The notes beneath the pieces are model-generated. The model saw only the letters and a list, made by a program, of their open reading frames with translations. It ran no database searches and was not told the origin of the DNA. Shown here in pieces: positions 52,899 to 64,000 of a stretch of DNA of 64,000 bases (its first letter is position 1; each line of letters begins with the position of its first letter). Source of the DNA: Canna indica (taxonomy: Eukaryota; Streptophyta; Magnoliopsida; Zingiberales; Cannaceae); NCBI GenBank assembly GCA_034359265.1, contig CP136890.1, forward strand, positions 31,414,501-31,478,500, in the 5' to 3' direction. The position numbers and the translations under genes were made by a program.

Positions 52899-55800
52899 TG
52901 TAGGCGAAATGGCAACACTAGAGGGGGGTGAATAGTGTGTTTACTAACAATTGACGCCTAATAAGCCTAAATTCAATTTTAATCATTTTTTAAAATATTT
53001 AGACAATTTGTAATTTTACGTTGGATGCGGAAGCAAGATAAGCAATTAAGCACACAATAGAGAATCAATGCAAACACACAAATTTATAGTGGTTCGGCCC
53101 CAATGCCTACTCCACTACCTAAGCACCCCGCTTAGGATTTCCAAACTAAGTTTTACTAGATTAATTCATTTCCCTTACACAGAGGACTTTGACTCGAAGA
53201 GTCACACTCTCAACCTAAGGCACTTCCACACCCGGAAGTCTCCGCTTTTTTATCGAGAGCACTCTTCCACCTCAACCCTAAGGGATACCTCAACTAATCA
53301 TAGTAAAAACTAAGTTTACACGAGTGGCTTTACACCTTCACAACAAGGTAACCACTTACACAACAAGACCTAACAGCCTAGGTCTTCTTACAAACTCAAA
53401 TCAAAGGAAAAAGATTCAAATAACAGTTAAAATACAATCAAGAGAGCTAAAAGAGTAAACCAAGATTAAAAGCGCTTAATCAATCTCTAGAAAGCTCAAA
53501 TCTTCCTTTTAATTGCTCAATAAAATCTGTAATCATCAAGGAAGAAACATGAAAGAAGTTAGATGGGGTATATTTATACCCTCATGAAGAAACGATGGCT
53601 CAACGGATAGAAAACTATTGTAAGACCCGGGAAAATTTCCTAATATAAAAATCTATTTTTGCTGCAGCACGCTGGACCCGAGGATAGTCGAGTCAAGCCT
53701 TAGGATCGCCTCGAGTGAAAAGGTATGACTCGACTAATGATGCATGAAATTTTATTGGGTGATTGACTTTCCTTTTATGCAATCATCCTTAAATCAAGTT
53801 TAAATCGATCGACTCATGTTGTGGGTTGAGTCAGAACCCAAGTTGAGTTCGGGTTTAGTCGAGTTTTGAGTATGAGTCAGGTGAGTCAAGAGCCTATATG
53901 GAAGGCTAGATGAGGGATTAAAACCCCTCATCCTTGTGTCGTGCGACTCATCCATGGAGTCGCACAAGGCAGCCTAGGGAGAGAGGGAGAAGAGCAAGGA
54001 GAAGGGGGACTTGGATCGATCTGGGATTTCACGCCGTCGTCGAAAGATTCAAAGTCGTCGTCATCCGATCTTTCATTCTCCGCAATCAAGGTGAGTGGTT
54101 AGAATTTGAAAGCTTGGGGGAGGCGGGTAGCCGAACCCCTAGATGTGATAGGATGAGTTTTCTCGCGATCTTTCTGACAGATCTTGGTTTCATCGATGTG
54201 TATTCACTGTTTTGTAAGAGTTCTTGTCGGATCATCTTATTTATTCAGTGATTTCTTAAGTACTAGGGCTGCTGAGTCATGGAAAAAGGGGAAAGGTCAT
54301 GCCAAAATTTTCCCCAATTCCCTTGACGGAAAGAAAGCCCTTGGACGATCTCATGTTCATGAATAATGTAGTCTTAATCGTCAATTTTACGTGTTATGAA
54401 GCATGTCTTCCCTAGAAACCTTTGATGTGGCTGAATGAACCCTACACCTTATGAAGGGGGTTCGGCCAAGGGTAAGGGAAGGGGTAAAATTGTCCACTTG
54501 ATATTAAGTTATATCGGAATCGAAGAATTAGAGGCATAGTTAGAGTCCCCTTTCCCTTTTCTACTTTAAGGGCCATGGCCGAGCAAGGTTTTCCTTGCTC
54601 ATGGCTCGGCCAAGACTAGGGAAGGGGAAAGAGGGTAGCTTTAGATGAAAACTTTCATGGTTATAAGGTTCAACAATAGAGGTATGACGATACTTAGGAA
54701 GAACACCAATCATAGCAAGTAAATTGATTGATTATGAGATTGTAGGAATACTAGCTTTATGACCATCCTTAGCATTAGATCTTTAATGTTGCAATTGTTT
54801 ACCATGCTTAGTATTTCCTACATTTTTGAATTCATTGCTACCTTGCCATGCTAGATAATTGTTTCTTATTGACCTTAATTCCTAAGGTAGTGTAAAGTTG
54901 TTATGCATGAATATTGTGGTTATATATAGTAGATGTTGTAACATTTGAATATTTTTCTTTAGATTATACATGCTGTCCAAAAATATTCATGGGCGGAATT
55001 CCAAATTCGATACAAGGAATTCCTCACCCAAGGTAGTGTGGAAGGTTAGATAACATGTAAGGCGTCGCAAGACGTTCATCGTACTTATATGAAAACTTAG
55101 CTAGGAGATGATATCACTTCTAGGACTTCTTGTAAATATTTGGAAACCTAGAACTCTTAGGTGTACACATTTTGAAAGGGTGGCATAAATTGTTGACCCT
55201 GTAGCCCGGATTAGGGCCAAATACGGGCAATGGCCCGAAGTGAATATATGGAAACCCTAGGACATTGATTGTGTGATGTGCTTGAGATGGTCCGCTGAGG
55301 AGCGTGGAGGTCGGGAATGACCAATGCTCAGCTCGGCCAGTATTAGGTCTTGAGGTGTGCCAGCGGGCCCGCTAGGTGCCAGACCCCAGTTGGGTGGGAC
55401 TAGCTATCCTTACCCCAGACGGTGTTCGAAGACTAGTGGACCATCCTAGTCGACAGCTCGGGATTGTTTGCTTACATCTTGAGATGATGTGGCCGATTGC
55501 CAGTATGATACTACCTGATATGGTAGGGACGGCTATAGCCGAGATATTTATTCCATAAGTAAGCCCAAGGGCCGAATGCCGGAGGCTTGATAGGCCAAGA
55601 CGGCATGTTATCACATGTTCAATTTGTACAGATTGACCCATTGGGGTCGGTAGTCTCATTAGAAGTAGTTTACCTCCTTGTATTTTCATTTTGTTGCCTT
55701 ATATGATATGCATGCATAACTAAGGCTTAGGTGGAGGTTCGCTAGAGCCACTCACTGAGTCCCAAGTGGACTCACAGTTTATTCTTTATTTTTGCAGAGC

Positions 55801-56852
55801 ATGAGCAGTGACTTTGGCATGTCGACATTGTGCAGCTGGTCGACGGGAGGCGATGCCATATCTCGTAGCGGCGTCCATGAGTCTTAGACCACTATCTAGT
55901 AGTTGCTTTTAGTTTCTGCACTGACAGTTGTATTTAAAAGAGTTGTAAAACTTGTTACTTGAAACGTTCAGTTATTTTGATGTTGGTGTTCTTACTTGTT
56001 TTGGAAAACATAAAATTGTGACTTTGAAAACTTTTAATAAAGTGTGTTGAGATTTCTTTTATCGATACAATTTGGTTTTCCTTATATCAGTGTAGACAGT
56101 AGGCTACAGGGCAGGATGTAGGCCCTAGCCGGTCACACTACCCTCAGTTGGGGTGTGACAACTATCCGTTGCAGTCGCTCGGTCGATTGGTCGGTCGACC
56201 GATCAATCGACCGCTCAAACGACCGTTGCCTTCCTCTCTATGTGCGGTCGACCGACGGGTCGACCGCCCAGACGCAAGACTACGTTCCCGCAATCCGGTT
56301 GACCCATCGGTCGACCGATGCAAGGGAAGCAGGAGCGCGACCGTGTGAACCTCAATTCGGTCGACCGCTTGAGCTACTGCCTATATTTAGCCTCTGTCGA
56401 TCGATCGACCGGTCAACTGAAGTAGCCACTGCTAGTTTTTGGTAGTTTTCGGTTGACCGACTGGTCGACCGAATTGGCTACTATCAATTTCTTACACTCT
56501 TCGGTCGATCGACCGGTTGACCGAACATAGGCTGATATTGATTTTTCAGCCCTTTTTCTTGCGCGCTTCATTTCCGAGTTTCGGCTTTCAACGAGCATAA
56601 ACTTGGAGATCTTTTCATTTGATCTTTGGACTCGTCCAATGCGACTTTGGTGCACTCGTCGAGCTTCGAGAAACTTTCGCGATGAACCCGAGCGCGACTA
56701 TCAATGTCCTTCTGATTTTTTCGATCGAGGACATCGAACGCTAATCGATATGGAACCTGAAAGATTTCTCGACGAAATATTAGTTCCATATTTGTTATCA
56801 TCAAAATCGAGATTAAGATATTAAGACCAAAGTTGAAAACCTAAAGCCAACA
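52899..56852 (-). repeat. 5' LTR of Copia A, interrupted by solo Gypsy LTR
   Basis: The plus strand begins TGTAGGCGAAATGG and ends cctaaagccaaca. Without the 2,542-bp solo LTR and one 5-bp duplication it is 1,407 bp, nearly the same as copy B's 1,404 bp. It contains GTCGAC-palindrome repeats at 56170-56530. Confidence 0.88.
53619..56160 (+). mobile_element. Solo LTR of Ty3/Gypsy, TSD ACTAT
   Basis: The LTR is 2,542 bp, TGTAAGACCCGGG to GGGGTGTGACA, flanked by perfect ACTAT duplications (53614-53618 and 56161-56165) with no internal region. It is related to the Gypsy-1 LTRs (same first ~40 bp pattern and the shared ttgaggtgtgccagcgggcc-type block) but clearly diverged, so a sister subfamily. 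It most likely arose by LTR-LTR recombination after insertion. The open frame at 53934-54251 is LTR sequence without a recognised domain. Confidence 0.95.
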
Positions 56853-57319
56853 AGATGGCTGATATAACTTCATGACTAGGAAAACCCTCATGAAAGAGGT
56901 GTGTGGACATCTTATATATTGATCTTCCTAGCAGAGGAATCCCAAATGCATCTCTAATGGCTGATTCAGTGATTACTATGGATTTGCCCAAAATTTCAAA
57001 TCTGAGAACTAGTGAGTCACCTAATCTAGCCTGATCTATCACGAGGTTGGAGAAAAATGCTTCCTAATCTAGCCTGATCTATCACGAGGTTGGAGAAAAA
57101 TGCTTTGATCAAGATGAGACATATTGGTGCTTGTTTTCTTATATAGTCTACCCATCCCAAGCTTGCAAGTTTACCTCTAATGTCATACTGCTCTAGGTCA
57201 CCTAAGTTAACTGGACGAGTCTGTAGGACAGCTCTGTCCACAAACCTAGGGAAGTAAGTATTGTCTATAGGGGTCACAAGATTATCGAGCAAGCTTGGAA
57301 GCTTTGTCTTGGGTGCCAT
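56853..57319 (-). pseudogene. Env-like / plant transposon protein fragment
   Basis: The minus strand starts with MAPKTKLPSLLDNLVTPIDN (57319), FPRFVDRAVLQTRPVNL and SLGWVDYIRKQAPICLILIKAFFSNL, then in the next frame LRFEILGKSIVITESAIRDAFGIP. This pattern is like the extra ORF of SIRE-type and related plant retrotransposons. A 43-bp tandem duplication (57020-57105) causes the frameshift. The reading runs straight into the Copia A LTR at 56852, so that LTR truncates it. Function unknown. Confidence 0.55.
57020..57105. repeat. Exact 43-bp tandem duplication
   Basis: Two adjacent copies (57020-57062 and 57063-57105) start cctaatctagcctgatctat. The 43-bp length shifts the env-like frame by one. 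Confidence 0.92.
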
Positions 57320-59534
57320 TCTTCAAGAAAATTACGATGATGTGTAGATGATTAGCTTTGATGAGTAATGCATGCTCTTAAAGCAAGGAGAGGAAACACT
57401 TTTAAGATCGACATAAATTCATACAAGGCCTCCCTTTAAAAAAAAATAATTGAATTTTAACATTAAATCCCAATGTGTGAGTAAAAAAAAATAAAAAATA
57501 AAAATAAAAATGATAGGATCCAAAAAAATATATAAAATGGGTCACAAATAAAATAGCAAACATAAGTTTGAATCATCAATATTCTCCTTCCAACCGAAGG
57601 CTTTTGTGTTGGCAAGATAAAGATGATAAATTTTAATTAACAAAAGTAAAGATATCTCATGAAAAAAAATCCCTTTTTTAAACAAATCAAAACAATGTTA
57701 AGAGTAAAGATATCTCATGAAAGAAAACAAACTTTTACTTACACAAGAACCATGAGAGATTTGATTTTCCTTCCCTAAAACTTATTTTTGAAGTAAAAAT
57801 ACTAAGGAAAATCATCATCCATAAAAAAAACATGAACCATGATTTTTATGAGTGAATCTAGACATAGAGAAAAGGAAAGATGAAGAATCCACTCAACATT
57901 ATGAACTAACTCATGTATGATACCTAAAAGTTGAGTCTTTTACCTTGGAGGAGAAGAAGAAACCTTAAAACCAAGAAGAGAGGGGTGAGTGGCCGGTTGA
58001 AGTGATCAAGGAAGCCCTAGTTTCTAGTTTCGGGCTTAAAACAGGCAGCCAAATGGGTGGACAGGATTAATTTCCGTTCGCCAGTCGATCGGGCAGTCGC
58101 ATGTCATGCAACCGCTCGAGCTGCAATGGGTTTATTTAAGCTAAAAAAAATTATTTTTGAGAGATCTATATAGTGAAACTTTATGAAATTTTTTCCACGT
58201 GAACTAGGCTTCATGAGGATTTCAAAAAGTCAAGAGTCACTCAAAAAGGATATCTCTACAATTTTCTAAAAAATCTACAAGTTCTTAGTGGCATTTTTGT
58301 AAATATGAGTCATTTGACAAACATTTTCAGATTTTGTCCAAACTTTCTAGATACCAAAATATGATCATTTAAAGCATGTATATTGAGTTTGAGTTTGAGA
58401 CAAAGATGATGTCATTTGGTCAAAGTTTTACCTTAGCATGATTTAATTCAAAAACAAGCATGTTAACATGAAATTGCTAAGTATCAATCTTTAACTTATA
58501 CTCATGGTTTTTCAAGTATAGACACATGAACACCTAACATGAGTAAATTTAAATATGTTTGTGAAGTTTGAACTCAAAAAGAAATTTCTCAGTTAGATTA
58601 TTGACTTAGGTCAAACTTTTTCAATTTTGAGTCCCCTAAGATGATCTACATATCACTTTGATGATCTACACTTGAATTTTCAACTCTAAAAACCTAGAAG
58701 CATGTCATGTGTATATCTAAACATGTTTCATGAGTTTGGACATAAAAAGTAAGTCTCTAATGACAAGTTCTAACCTAGGACAATTTTACTCAATGAAAAA
58801 TTGCCTAAGTACTAAGAATTTTTCTACTCATGATATTTCAATCATTTTTCATGTTATTTCAATCATGAGTAAAGAGACATCAATCGAACATGAAAATTGA
58901 GGTATTGAACTAGAAATATGCAATAACCAAAGTCATACCTCATCATTGCAAATTTAGCCAAACTTTTTATTTTTCATTGACATAGCCTTCCATTCTTAAT
59001 TTTTTGATGACTTGCAAACAATCTTCATTAGAATAAAATGAAACCAAAGCTACATGCAAGCGATCAAACTAAATAGCGAAGTGAAAACCAAGTATCATTT
59101 TCCAAATTCAACTTCACTAAATAGCATAGATTCATTTTCAAATAAATTATTCATCATAACAAAATGAATCAAGAGATCTCAAAATATGAAATATTTGAAA
59201 AATAAGATCTCCAACCCTTCCTATTGGTTGAAAACCGAAAGGCCACAATGAGCCTATGATTTAGAACCGCAATGTCGTTTAGGCCCGTTATAGGCCACAT
59301 AGGTCTCCGAAGAGACCAGAAATCAAAAATCAAAAATATTTTTGAAAGCATATCATGATATAAAAAAATCAATTTAAGCAAGTATCATGAACTCCAACTA
59401 TTAATGGATCAATTAAAATTAAGAGATGAAACCAAACCTTTTAGATGCCAACTTTCATTTCCATAGGCATCTAGGTGAGAATCTTGAAGTTGCAACCATG
59501 AAAGGATCTTTCATTGAATTCTTGGCCAACTTCA
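57320..59534. other. AT-rich non-coding interior of Copia B (left boundary uncertain)
   Basis: The region resembles the interior of Copia A: the modules near 58420-58640 and 58750-58930 share ttgcctaagt, actcatga and gaactcaaaa phrases, and 59213-59315 matches the conserved block at 51014-51120. No protein is readable. 57320-57600 may still belong to the env-like unit; the junction cannot be fixed by eye. No 3' LTR of its own is present. Confidence 0.55.
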
Positions 59535-60909
59535 ACACATCACTTTCCCTTATCCTTGTGTGATAGCTCCCCCTACAAATGAGCACAAAACTTTTGGTAC
59601 CCAAATGGCTTTGGGTCCTTGGGGATTAAAGGGCTTAGGAATCCAAAGTGTGGCAAATCCAAAGTGTCTTTGCCACACTTGGATTCATCTTAAAAGCGCA
59701 GTCATAAATGGCATGCCTGTAGACACCACAACAAAAATAATGTCCATTAAATCTCTTTTTTTCATTTTACTTATGGACATGAGCTATAATGTTAGAATGC
59801 TTAGCATGAAAAACATGATGAGCATGAGCATTCTTAGAGGAAATATTTTTCTTTTGAGGCTTCCTAAATGAGACATTTTGATTTTTTGAATTAAGAGAAG
59901 AAGTATTAGCTTTTCTACTCAAAATCAACATCTCATTTTTCAAATCATTTATAGATTTATGCAAAGCATGCAATTGGGTTTTCAATATGTTATTTTTATT
60001 CTTTAACATGTCATTTTTGTTTTTCAAATCCTTAGTGTCAATACTTAAAGCATCATGGCATGGATTAGAGACACTAATTTTTAGCTTTTCATTTTCTAGT
60101 TTAGCATCTTGTAAATGAGAGCTAAGAGTCAAGTTTTCCTTCTTTAATCTTTTGTTTTCTTTATCCTTTTTAACCATAAGGCATATATGATTTTATATTC
60201 AACCATTAATTCATCATAAGGCATGATGAGAACTAGATGAATTAATACTACCCTTTTTGTTATCATGACTAAAAGAAGAAGGGTGTACCTCATCATTAGT
60301 ATACATGAGGCAATCTTTTGAATTAGCTTCATAGTCATGGTAAGAGGATGCTTCATTTGAATAAGATGATGATGTGGAAGCGTTTGACCTCTTCTTGGCC
60401 TTGTTCTTCATGGAAGGGTAATTTTTCTTCACATGCCCCTTTTCCTTGTATGCATGACACACTACCTTCCTTTTCGGCTCTCGGAGCTACTCCTTTGACT
60501 AGAAGAGCTACGGGCATCAAAATCAAGATTAGTGGTAGGTGAATGACCATTGCCATCACTACCTTCATTGGAAGTGCCAAACTCTTCGGTCTTGGTATAA
60601 TCGTATAGCATGCTTAAAGTTGTCCAAATATCGAAAGCCGAAGTATAATGCATGACTTTTTCAAAGATGTTATTTTCCAAAGAACAATATAAGCAATTTG
60701 TTGCCTTAGAATTTAGTTCAAACCTATTAATTTGTTCTTGGGTCCATGCATCCATATTTTTCTTATGTTCTATGTATTTTGACTTTACCATATTAAAAAC
60801 ACCTAAACCTTGAATCTTTAGGAAAGTGTACATTCATTCTACTCTTCCAAAGACCAAAGTTAGACTCATCGAACCTAGGAGATGTAGACGCTACCAACTC
60901 TAGTGCCAT
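59535..60909 (-). pseudogene. Copia B gag, frameshifted
   Basis: From ATG 60909 (minus) the frames read MYTFLKIQGLGVFNMVKSKY, TSAFDIWTTLSMLYDYTK, then CHAYKEKGHVKKNYP (knuckle with two Cys changed to Tyr), an acidic/Lys coiled coil (59.95-60.17 kb), and a damaged second knuckle FCCGVYRHAIYDC near 59.73 kb. Blocks align one to one with Copia A gag. At least three frameshifts break it. Confidence 0.85.
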
Positions 60910-60962
60910 TTTCGGATCGAGACTAGATGTAGACGAGATGGTGAAATTTCAAACTACGACCC

Positions 60963-60974
60963 GCTTTGATACCA
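60963..60974 (-). other. Primer-binding site of Copia B
   Basis: The minus strand reads TGGTATCAAAGC beside the LTR start at 60977; tRNA-iMet type. Confidence 0.88.
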
Positions 60975-60976
60975 AT

Positions 60977-62380
60977 TGTTGGGTGAAATGGTCACACTAG
61001 AGGGGGGGTGAATAGTATGTTAACTAAATCTTATCGCTTAATTCTATTTTTAATCGTGTCTTGAAACTTAGGCAATTCATAATTCTAATATTCAATGCGT
61101 AAGCAATAAGTAAGAAAATTAAGCAAACTCAAAAGAGACAATGCAAACACAATTATTTATAGTACGTGGTTCGGCCCCAATGCCTACTCCACTACCTAAG
61201 CACCGTGCTTAGGATTTCATACCCAAATTTACTAAATTATGAGTAGCTTACAATTGAGGACTTTACACTAGAAAGACCCTACACTCACCTAGAAGGCACT
61301 TCCACACCCGGAAGTATCCCGTCTTCCTACCGAGTGAGCTTTCCCACCTCAATTCCTAAGACCTACTCCTAACTTAGATTACACAAGTGGCTTTACACAT
61401 TATACACCAAGGTAACCACTTACACACAAGACCACACACAGCGTCTTCTTACAAGCTCAAGTAGATTTAAGTAAAAACAAATCAAAAAACAATTCTATTA
61501 CAAGAGGAGGAAGAATAGAACTTATCACAATGAAAGCACCTCCTCTTTTTGAGCATAGCACCCTTGATGAACCCTTTAATGAAGAACACTTGAAGATGAG
61601 GGATCAAGAGCTAGGTTTGAAGGATTTGATCAATTGAGAACCTTGGAGGATGCTAAAGATCACTCTTTGAAGGTTATTGGCATCAATGGTTACCTAGGAG
61701 AGAGAGAGAGAAGAGTATTTATAATCCTCCAATCAAATGGCTCGTCAACGGACGCATTTTTGCCCATTGCCGACGCCCGAAAGCTTGCCGATCGATCATC
61801 GGTCGACCGATGGATTGACCGCCCAAGCGACTGTGGCATTCTGTCACTTCAGGGCGTAGTTCGGTCAACCGACCGGTAGACCGAATTGGCTACTGCCAAT
61901 TTTCTGCCACATTTGGTCGACCGGACGATCGATCGAATTGGCTACTACCAATTTTTTACCATCTTCGGTCGACCGAATTAGCTACTGCCAATTTTTAACC
62001 ATCTTCAATCGATCGACCGGTCGACCGAATTGGCTACTGCCAATTTTTAACACCATTCGGTCGATCGACCGATCGATCGAACCTAGACTGGAAAAATTTC
62101 CTTTTTGATCTTCTCGTTGCACGCTTTGTTTTCTAGTTTCGTTCTTCAGCGTGCTTCAACTTGAATGATTTTCCATATATTCTTTTGATTTGTCCAAGCC
62201 ATCTCTGGTGCACACATTGGTTTGTTTCAAGATCGATATCGCAAGACGTGAAACTTGACTTGTCATTTATCGATCCTGCGAGCTTCATACTTCAAGAATT
62301 TGGTTAAACAGATTTGGTTTGTTATCATCAAAATAGTCATTAAGAGAATAGAGCATGAAGGAAAAAACCTTCAGCCAACA
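60977..62380 (-). repeat. 5' LTR of Copia B
   Basis: The LTR is 1,404 bp, TGTTGGGTGAAATGG to ccttcagccaaca. It holds the GTCGAC-palindrome array at 61785-62085. Confidence 0.92.
61785..62085. repeat. GTCGAC-palindrome tandem array in Copia LTR
   Basis: About four or five units of roughly 50-65 bp each combine cggtcgaccg-like palindromes with the phrase gaattggctactgccaattt. Related arrays lie at 56170-56530, and palindromes without the second phrase at 1618-1745 and 34490-34585. Because the element reads on the minus strand, the array is in the promoter-proximal (U3) part of the LTR. Confidence 0.85.
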
Positions 62381-63539
62381 TTACCAACCCTCACAAATAA
62401 AAATTACAGAGATAACAAGAATGAAATCTATCTCTACGGAAGGCAAGGTCACGAAGGTATGACCAGCTAACAGGCTAACAGGCCAACAGGCCACACATAC
62501 CCCAAGGCATTTAACCTTGCAAAGAAGTGCATCAGGCCGAAGCCCACCATGCCCGAAGGCAACAGCACATACTAAAGAAGTGCATCGGGCAGAAGCCACC
62601 ATGCCCGAAGGCAAAAGCACATACTAAAGAAGTGCATCAGACCGAAGCCCACCATGCCCGAAGGCAACAGCACATACTAGGATAATCGGAAAAGGCCCTC
62701 CGAACTTATCCTAGTATAAGGAACCTCAGCAGCAATCAGGAAAGGCCCTCTGAACTTATCCTAGTATAAGGAACCTCGGAAGCAATCGGAAAAGGCCCTC
62801 CGAACTAGCTCCATGAGACGCGATATGATAAGAGTAATCGGGAAGGCCCTCCAAACTTACTCTTTTAAGACATCACAAGAATAATCGGGAAAGGCCCTCC
62901 GAACTTATTCCTCTAAAATTCACCTCGGGAATAATTGGGAAAGGCCCTCCGAACTTATCCCACGAGGCCAAGATCAGAACCCTCGGGAAAGGCCCTTCGA
63001 ACTTGTTCTACATGTTGGGAATTTGATGTCCAACCACCCGGGCGTAGCCCGAAATCCGACTCCTAATTGAGCCGCACCGCCATTCTCAAGGATATGGCGC
63101 ATCAAGACCTAAGTCAAGATTCTCCTACGGTGTCCTAGGGGTGTCCTCATTATGAAGCGTCTCAACACTCCAAACCCGACCCCTATTCCTTAGACCCGTG
63201 ATGTCATGAACCCGTGTGGTTTTATTTCATACATACTTTATAAGTTGGTTCATAACAGATGATGCTCACCCATAACCCAATTTTAATTATATAATTAAAA
63301 TTTAGATCATCTCAATTAGGGTTTTGTTTTAGGTTACTGTTCTACCCAGAACTGCTGTGTCTAACCCAAATCTAGTCTCCCAAGTATGTCCTATGTTTCC
63401 AAACTATATTTTCTGGTCGAAACGATAGGTTACATGACTATATTCACACATATAACACATCACAACAAATAAATTAAAATCATCACAGATTCATCATCTC
63501 AGCATACAATTTCAGCAACATGCAATTTCAGCATACTTA
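62381..63539 (-). repeat. Gypsy LTR fragment (Gypsy-2 family)
   Basis: It is homologous to 37184-38225 in the Gypsy-2 LTR, including both tandem repeat blocks (62520-62690 and 62690-63010) and the conserved accacccgggcgtagcccga stretch. Copy number of units differs. It is interrupted on the left by Copia B and on the right by a Harbinger-like terminus. It encodes nothing. Confidence 0.88.
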
Positions 63540-64000
63540 GGGTATGTTTGGTTGACCGGATTGGATTTTGATGGGATATGATATGAAGTGGATAAGGATA
63601 TGATAAAAATTCAATGGGATATCTTGAAATCCTATCATGTGTTTGTTTTGACACAAGATAAAAAGCTTGGATAAGATATGAAATCCATATCTTATGTTTG
63701 TTTAGGTTAGGATAACTAAACCGGATAATAATATTATTATTAATAAGTAAATTACAAAATAATAATATGTAACAAGCATCACGAAATTATATTGCTTTTT
63801 ACAAAAATATTCTTTACTCGATATGAAAATTAAAAATAATTGGTCTAACAAGCATGAACAATTGAAATAATTGGCCTAACAAGCATCACGAAAAATATTC
63901 TTTACTCGATATGTAACAAGCATCGTAAAATTGAAATTTCAGCATATATTAAAATAATTGAAATAACAAGAATCATCCTAACAATTGGCCTGAATAATTC
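63540..64000. mobile_element. PIF/Harbinger or Tourist-like element, left end
   Basis: After TTA (63537-63539) the sequence GGGTATGTTTGGTTG begins, a Harbinger/Tourist-type terminus; the Gypsy LTR homology stops there. Inside are repeated ggatatgatatgaa-like phrases and AT-rich sequence with a near-repeat at 63770-63850 and 63895-63960 (aacaagcatc, ttctttactcgatat). The right end is outside the window, so size and coding are unknown. Confidence 0.65.

Larger units (their letters stand above)
47721..56852 (-). mobile_element. Gag-only Copia element A, minus strand
   Basis: The 5' LTR (52899-56852) is interrupted by a solo Gypsy LTR. The primer site is at 52885-52896, gag at 52831-51368, then 3.3 kb without coding, then a 5'-truncated 3' LTR (47721-48084) with adjacent polypurine sequence. 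No protease, integrase, RT or RNase H is seen anywhere in the interior, so the element must have been non-autonomous. It shares LTR ends, U3 palindromes and gag with copies at 57-62 kb and 33-35 kb. Confidence 0.85.
57600..62380 (-). mobile_element. Gag-only Copia element B, minus strand, 3'-truncated
   Basis: It has a 5' LTR (60977-62380), a primer site, a frameshifted gag and a noncoding interior colinear with Copia A. It sits in a Gypsy LTR: sequence after 62380 resumes at the equivalent of 37184 in the Gypsy-2 LTR. The expected left flank and 3' LTR are absent, so the element was cut by a deletion or recombination. As in A, no pol domains are seen. Confidence 0.8.

Overview
The window is nuclear DNA of a flowering plant and consists almost entirely of nested transposable elements. 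This rests on the lineages present: Ty3/Gypsy chromovirus (Tekay/Del-like), Ty1/Copia (SIRE/Maximus-like), CACTA, PIF/Harbinger, hAT-like, a Helitron and a Tat-type RNase H remnant, together with spliceosomal introns and tRNA-iMet primer-binding sites. I see no intact host gene. The only host-derived coding sequence is a three-exon fragment of FAS1, the large subunit of chromatin assembly factor CAF-1, carried inside the Helitron. Monocot versus dicot cannot be settled by eye.

Layout. 1-1491: the right ends of two CACTA elements, the first inserted in the 3' end of the second's ORF2. 1492-12389: a Copia LTR split by a complete but decayed Gypsy element (1899-11710, TSD AGATT). 12390-12730: unassigned. 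12731-13330: a third CACTA end. 13331-26715: a minus-strand SIRE-like Copia element with gag, protease, integrase, RT, RNase H and an extra env-like ORF. It is interrupted by a Helitron (18692-22237) and a CACTA MITE (14846-15122, TSD TTG). 26716-27497: a Tat-type RNase H remnant. 27506-28279: a hAT-like MITE. 28288-36706: a minus-strand CACTA element with TNP2 and ORF2 remnants, split by a deleted Copia copy (33115-35395, TSD CCATA). 36707-47720: a truncated minus-strand Gypsy element whose protease is split by a 4.2-kb PIF/Harbinger element (42382-46578, TSD TTA). 47721-62380: two minus-strand copies of a Copia family that has gag but no visible pol; one LTR holds a solo Gypsy LTR (53619-56160, TSD ACTAT), and an env-like fragment lies between the copies. 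62381-63539: a Gypsy LTR fragment. 63540-64000: the start of another Harbinger/Tourist-like element.

How the parts relate. Most polyproteins are broken by stops and frameshifts and are relics. The exception is PIF/Harbinger, where both the Myb-like ORF1 and the DDE transposase read open once short GT-AG introns are removed and the catalytic D, D and E are present; it is the best candidate for a recently active, possibly autonomous element. The most unusual units are the Helitron carrying FAS1 exons, whose removal closes the host RT reading frame exactly, and the gag-only Copia family with GTCGAC-palindrome arrays in its LTRs and long, modular noncoding interiors.
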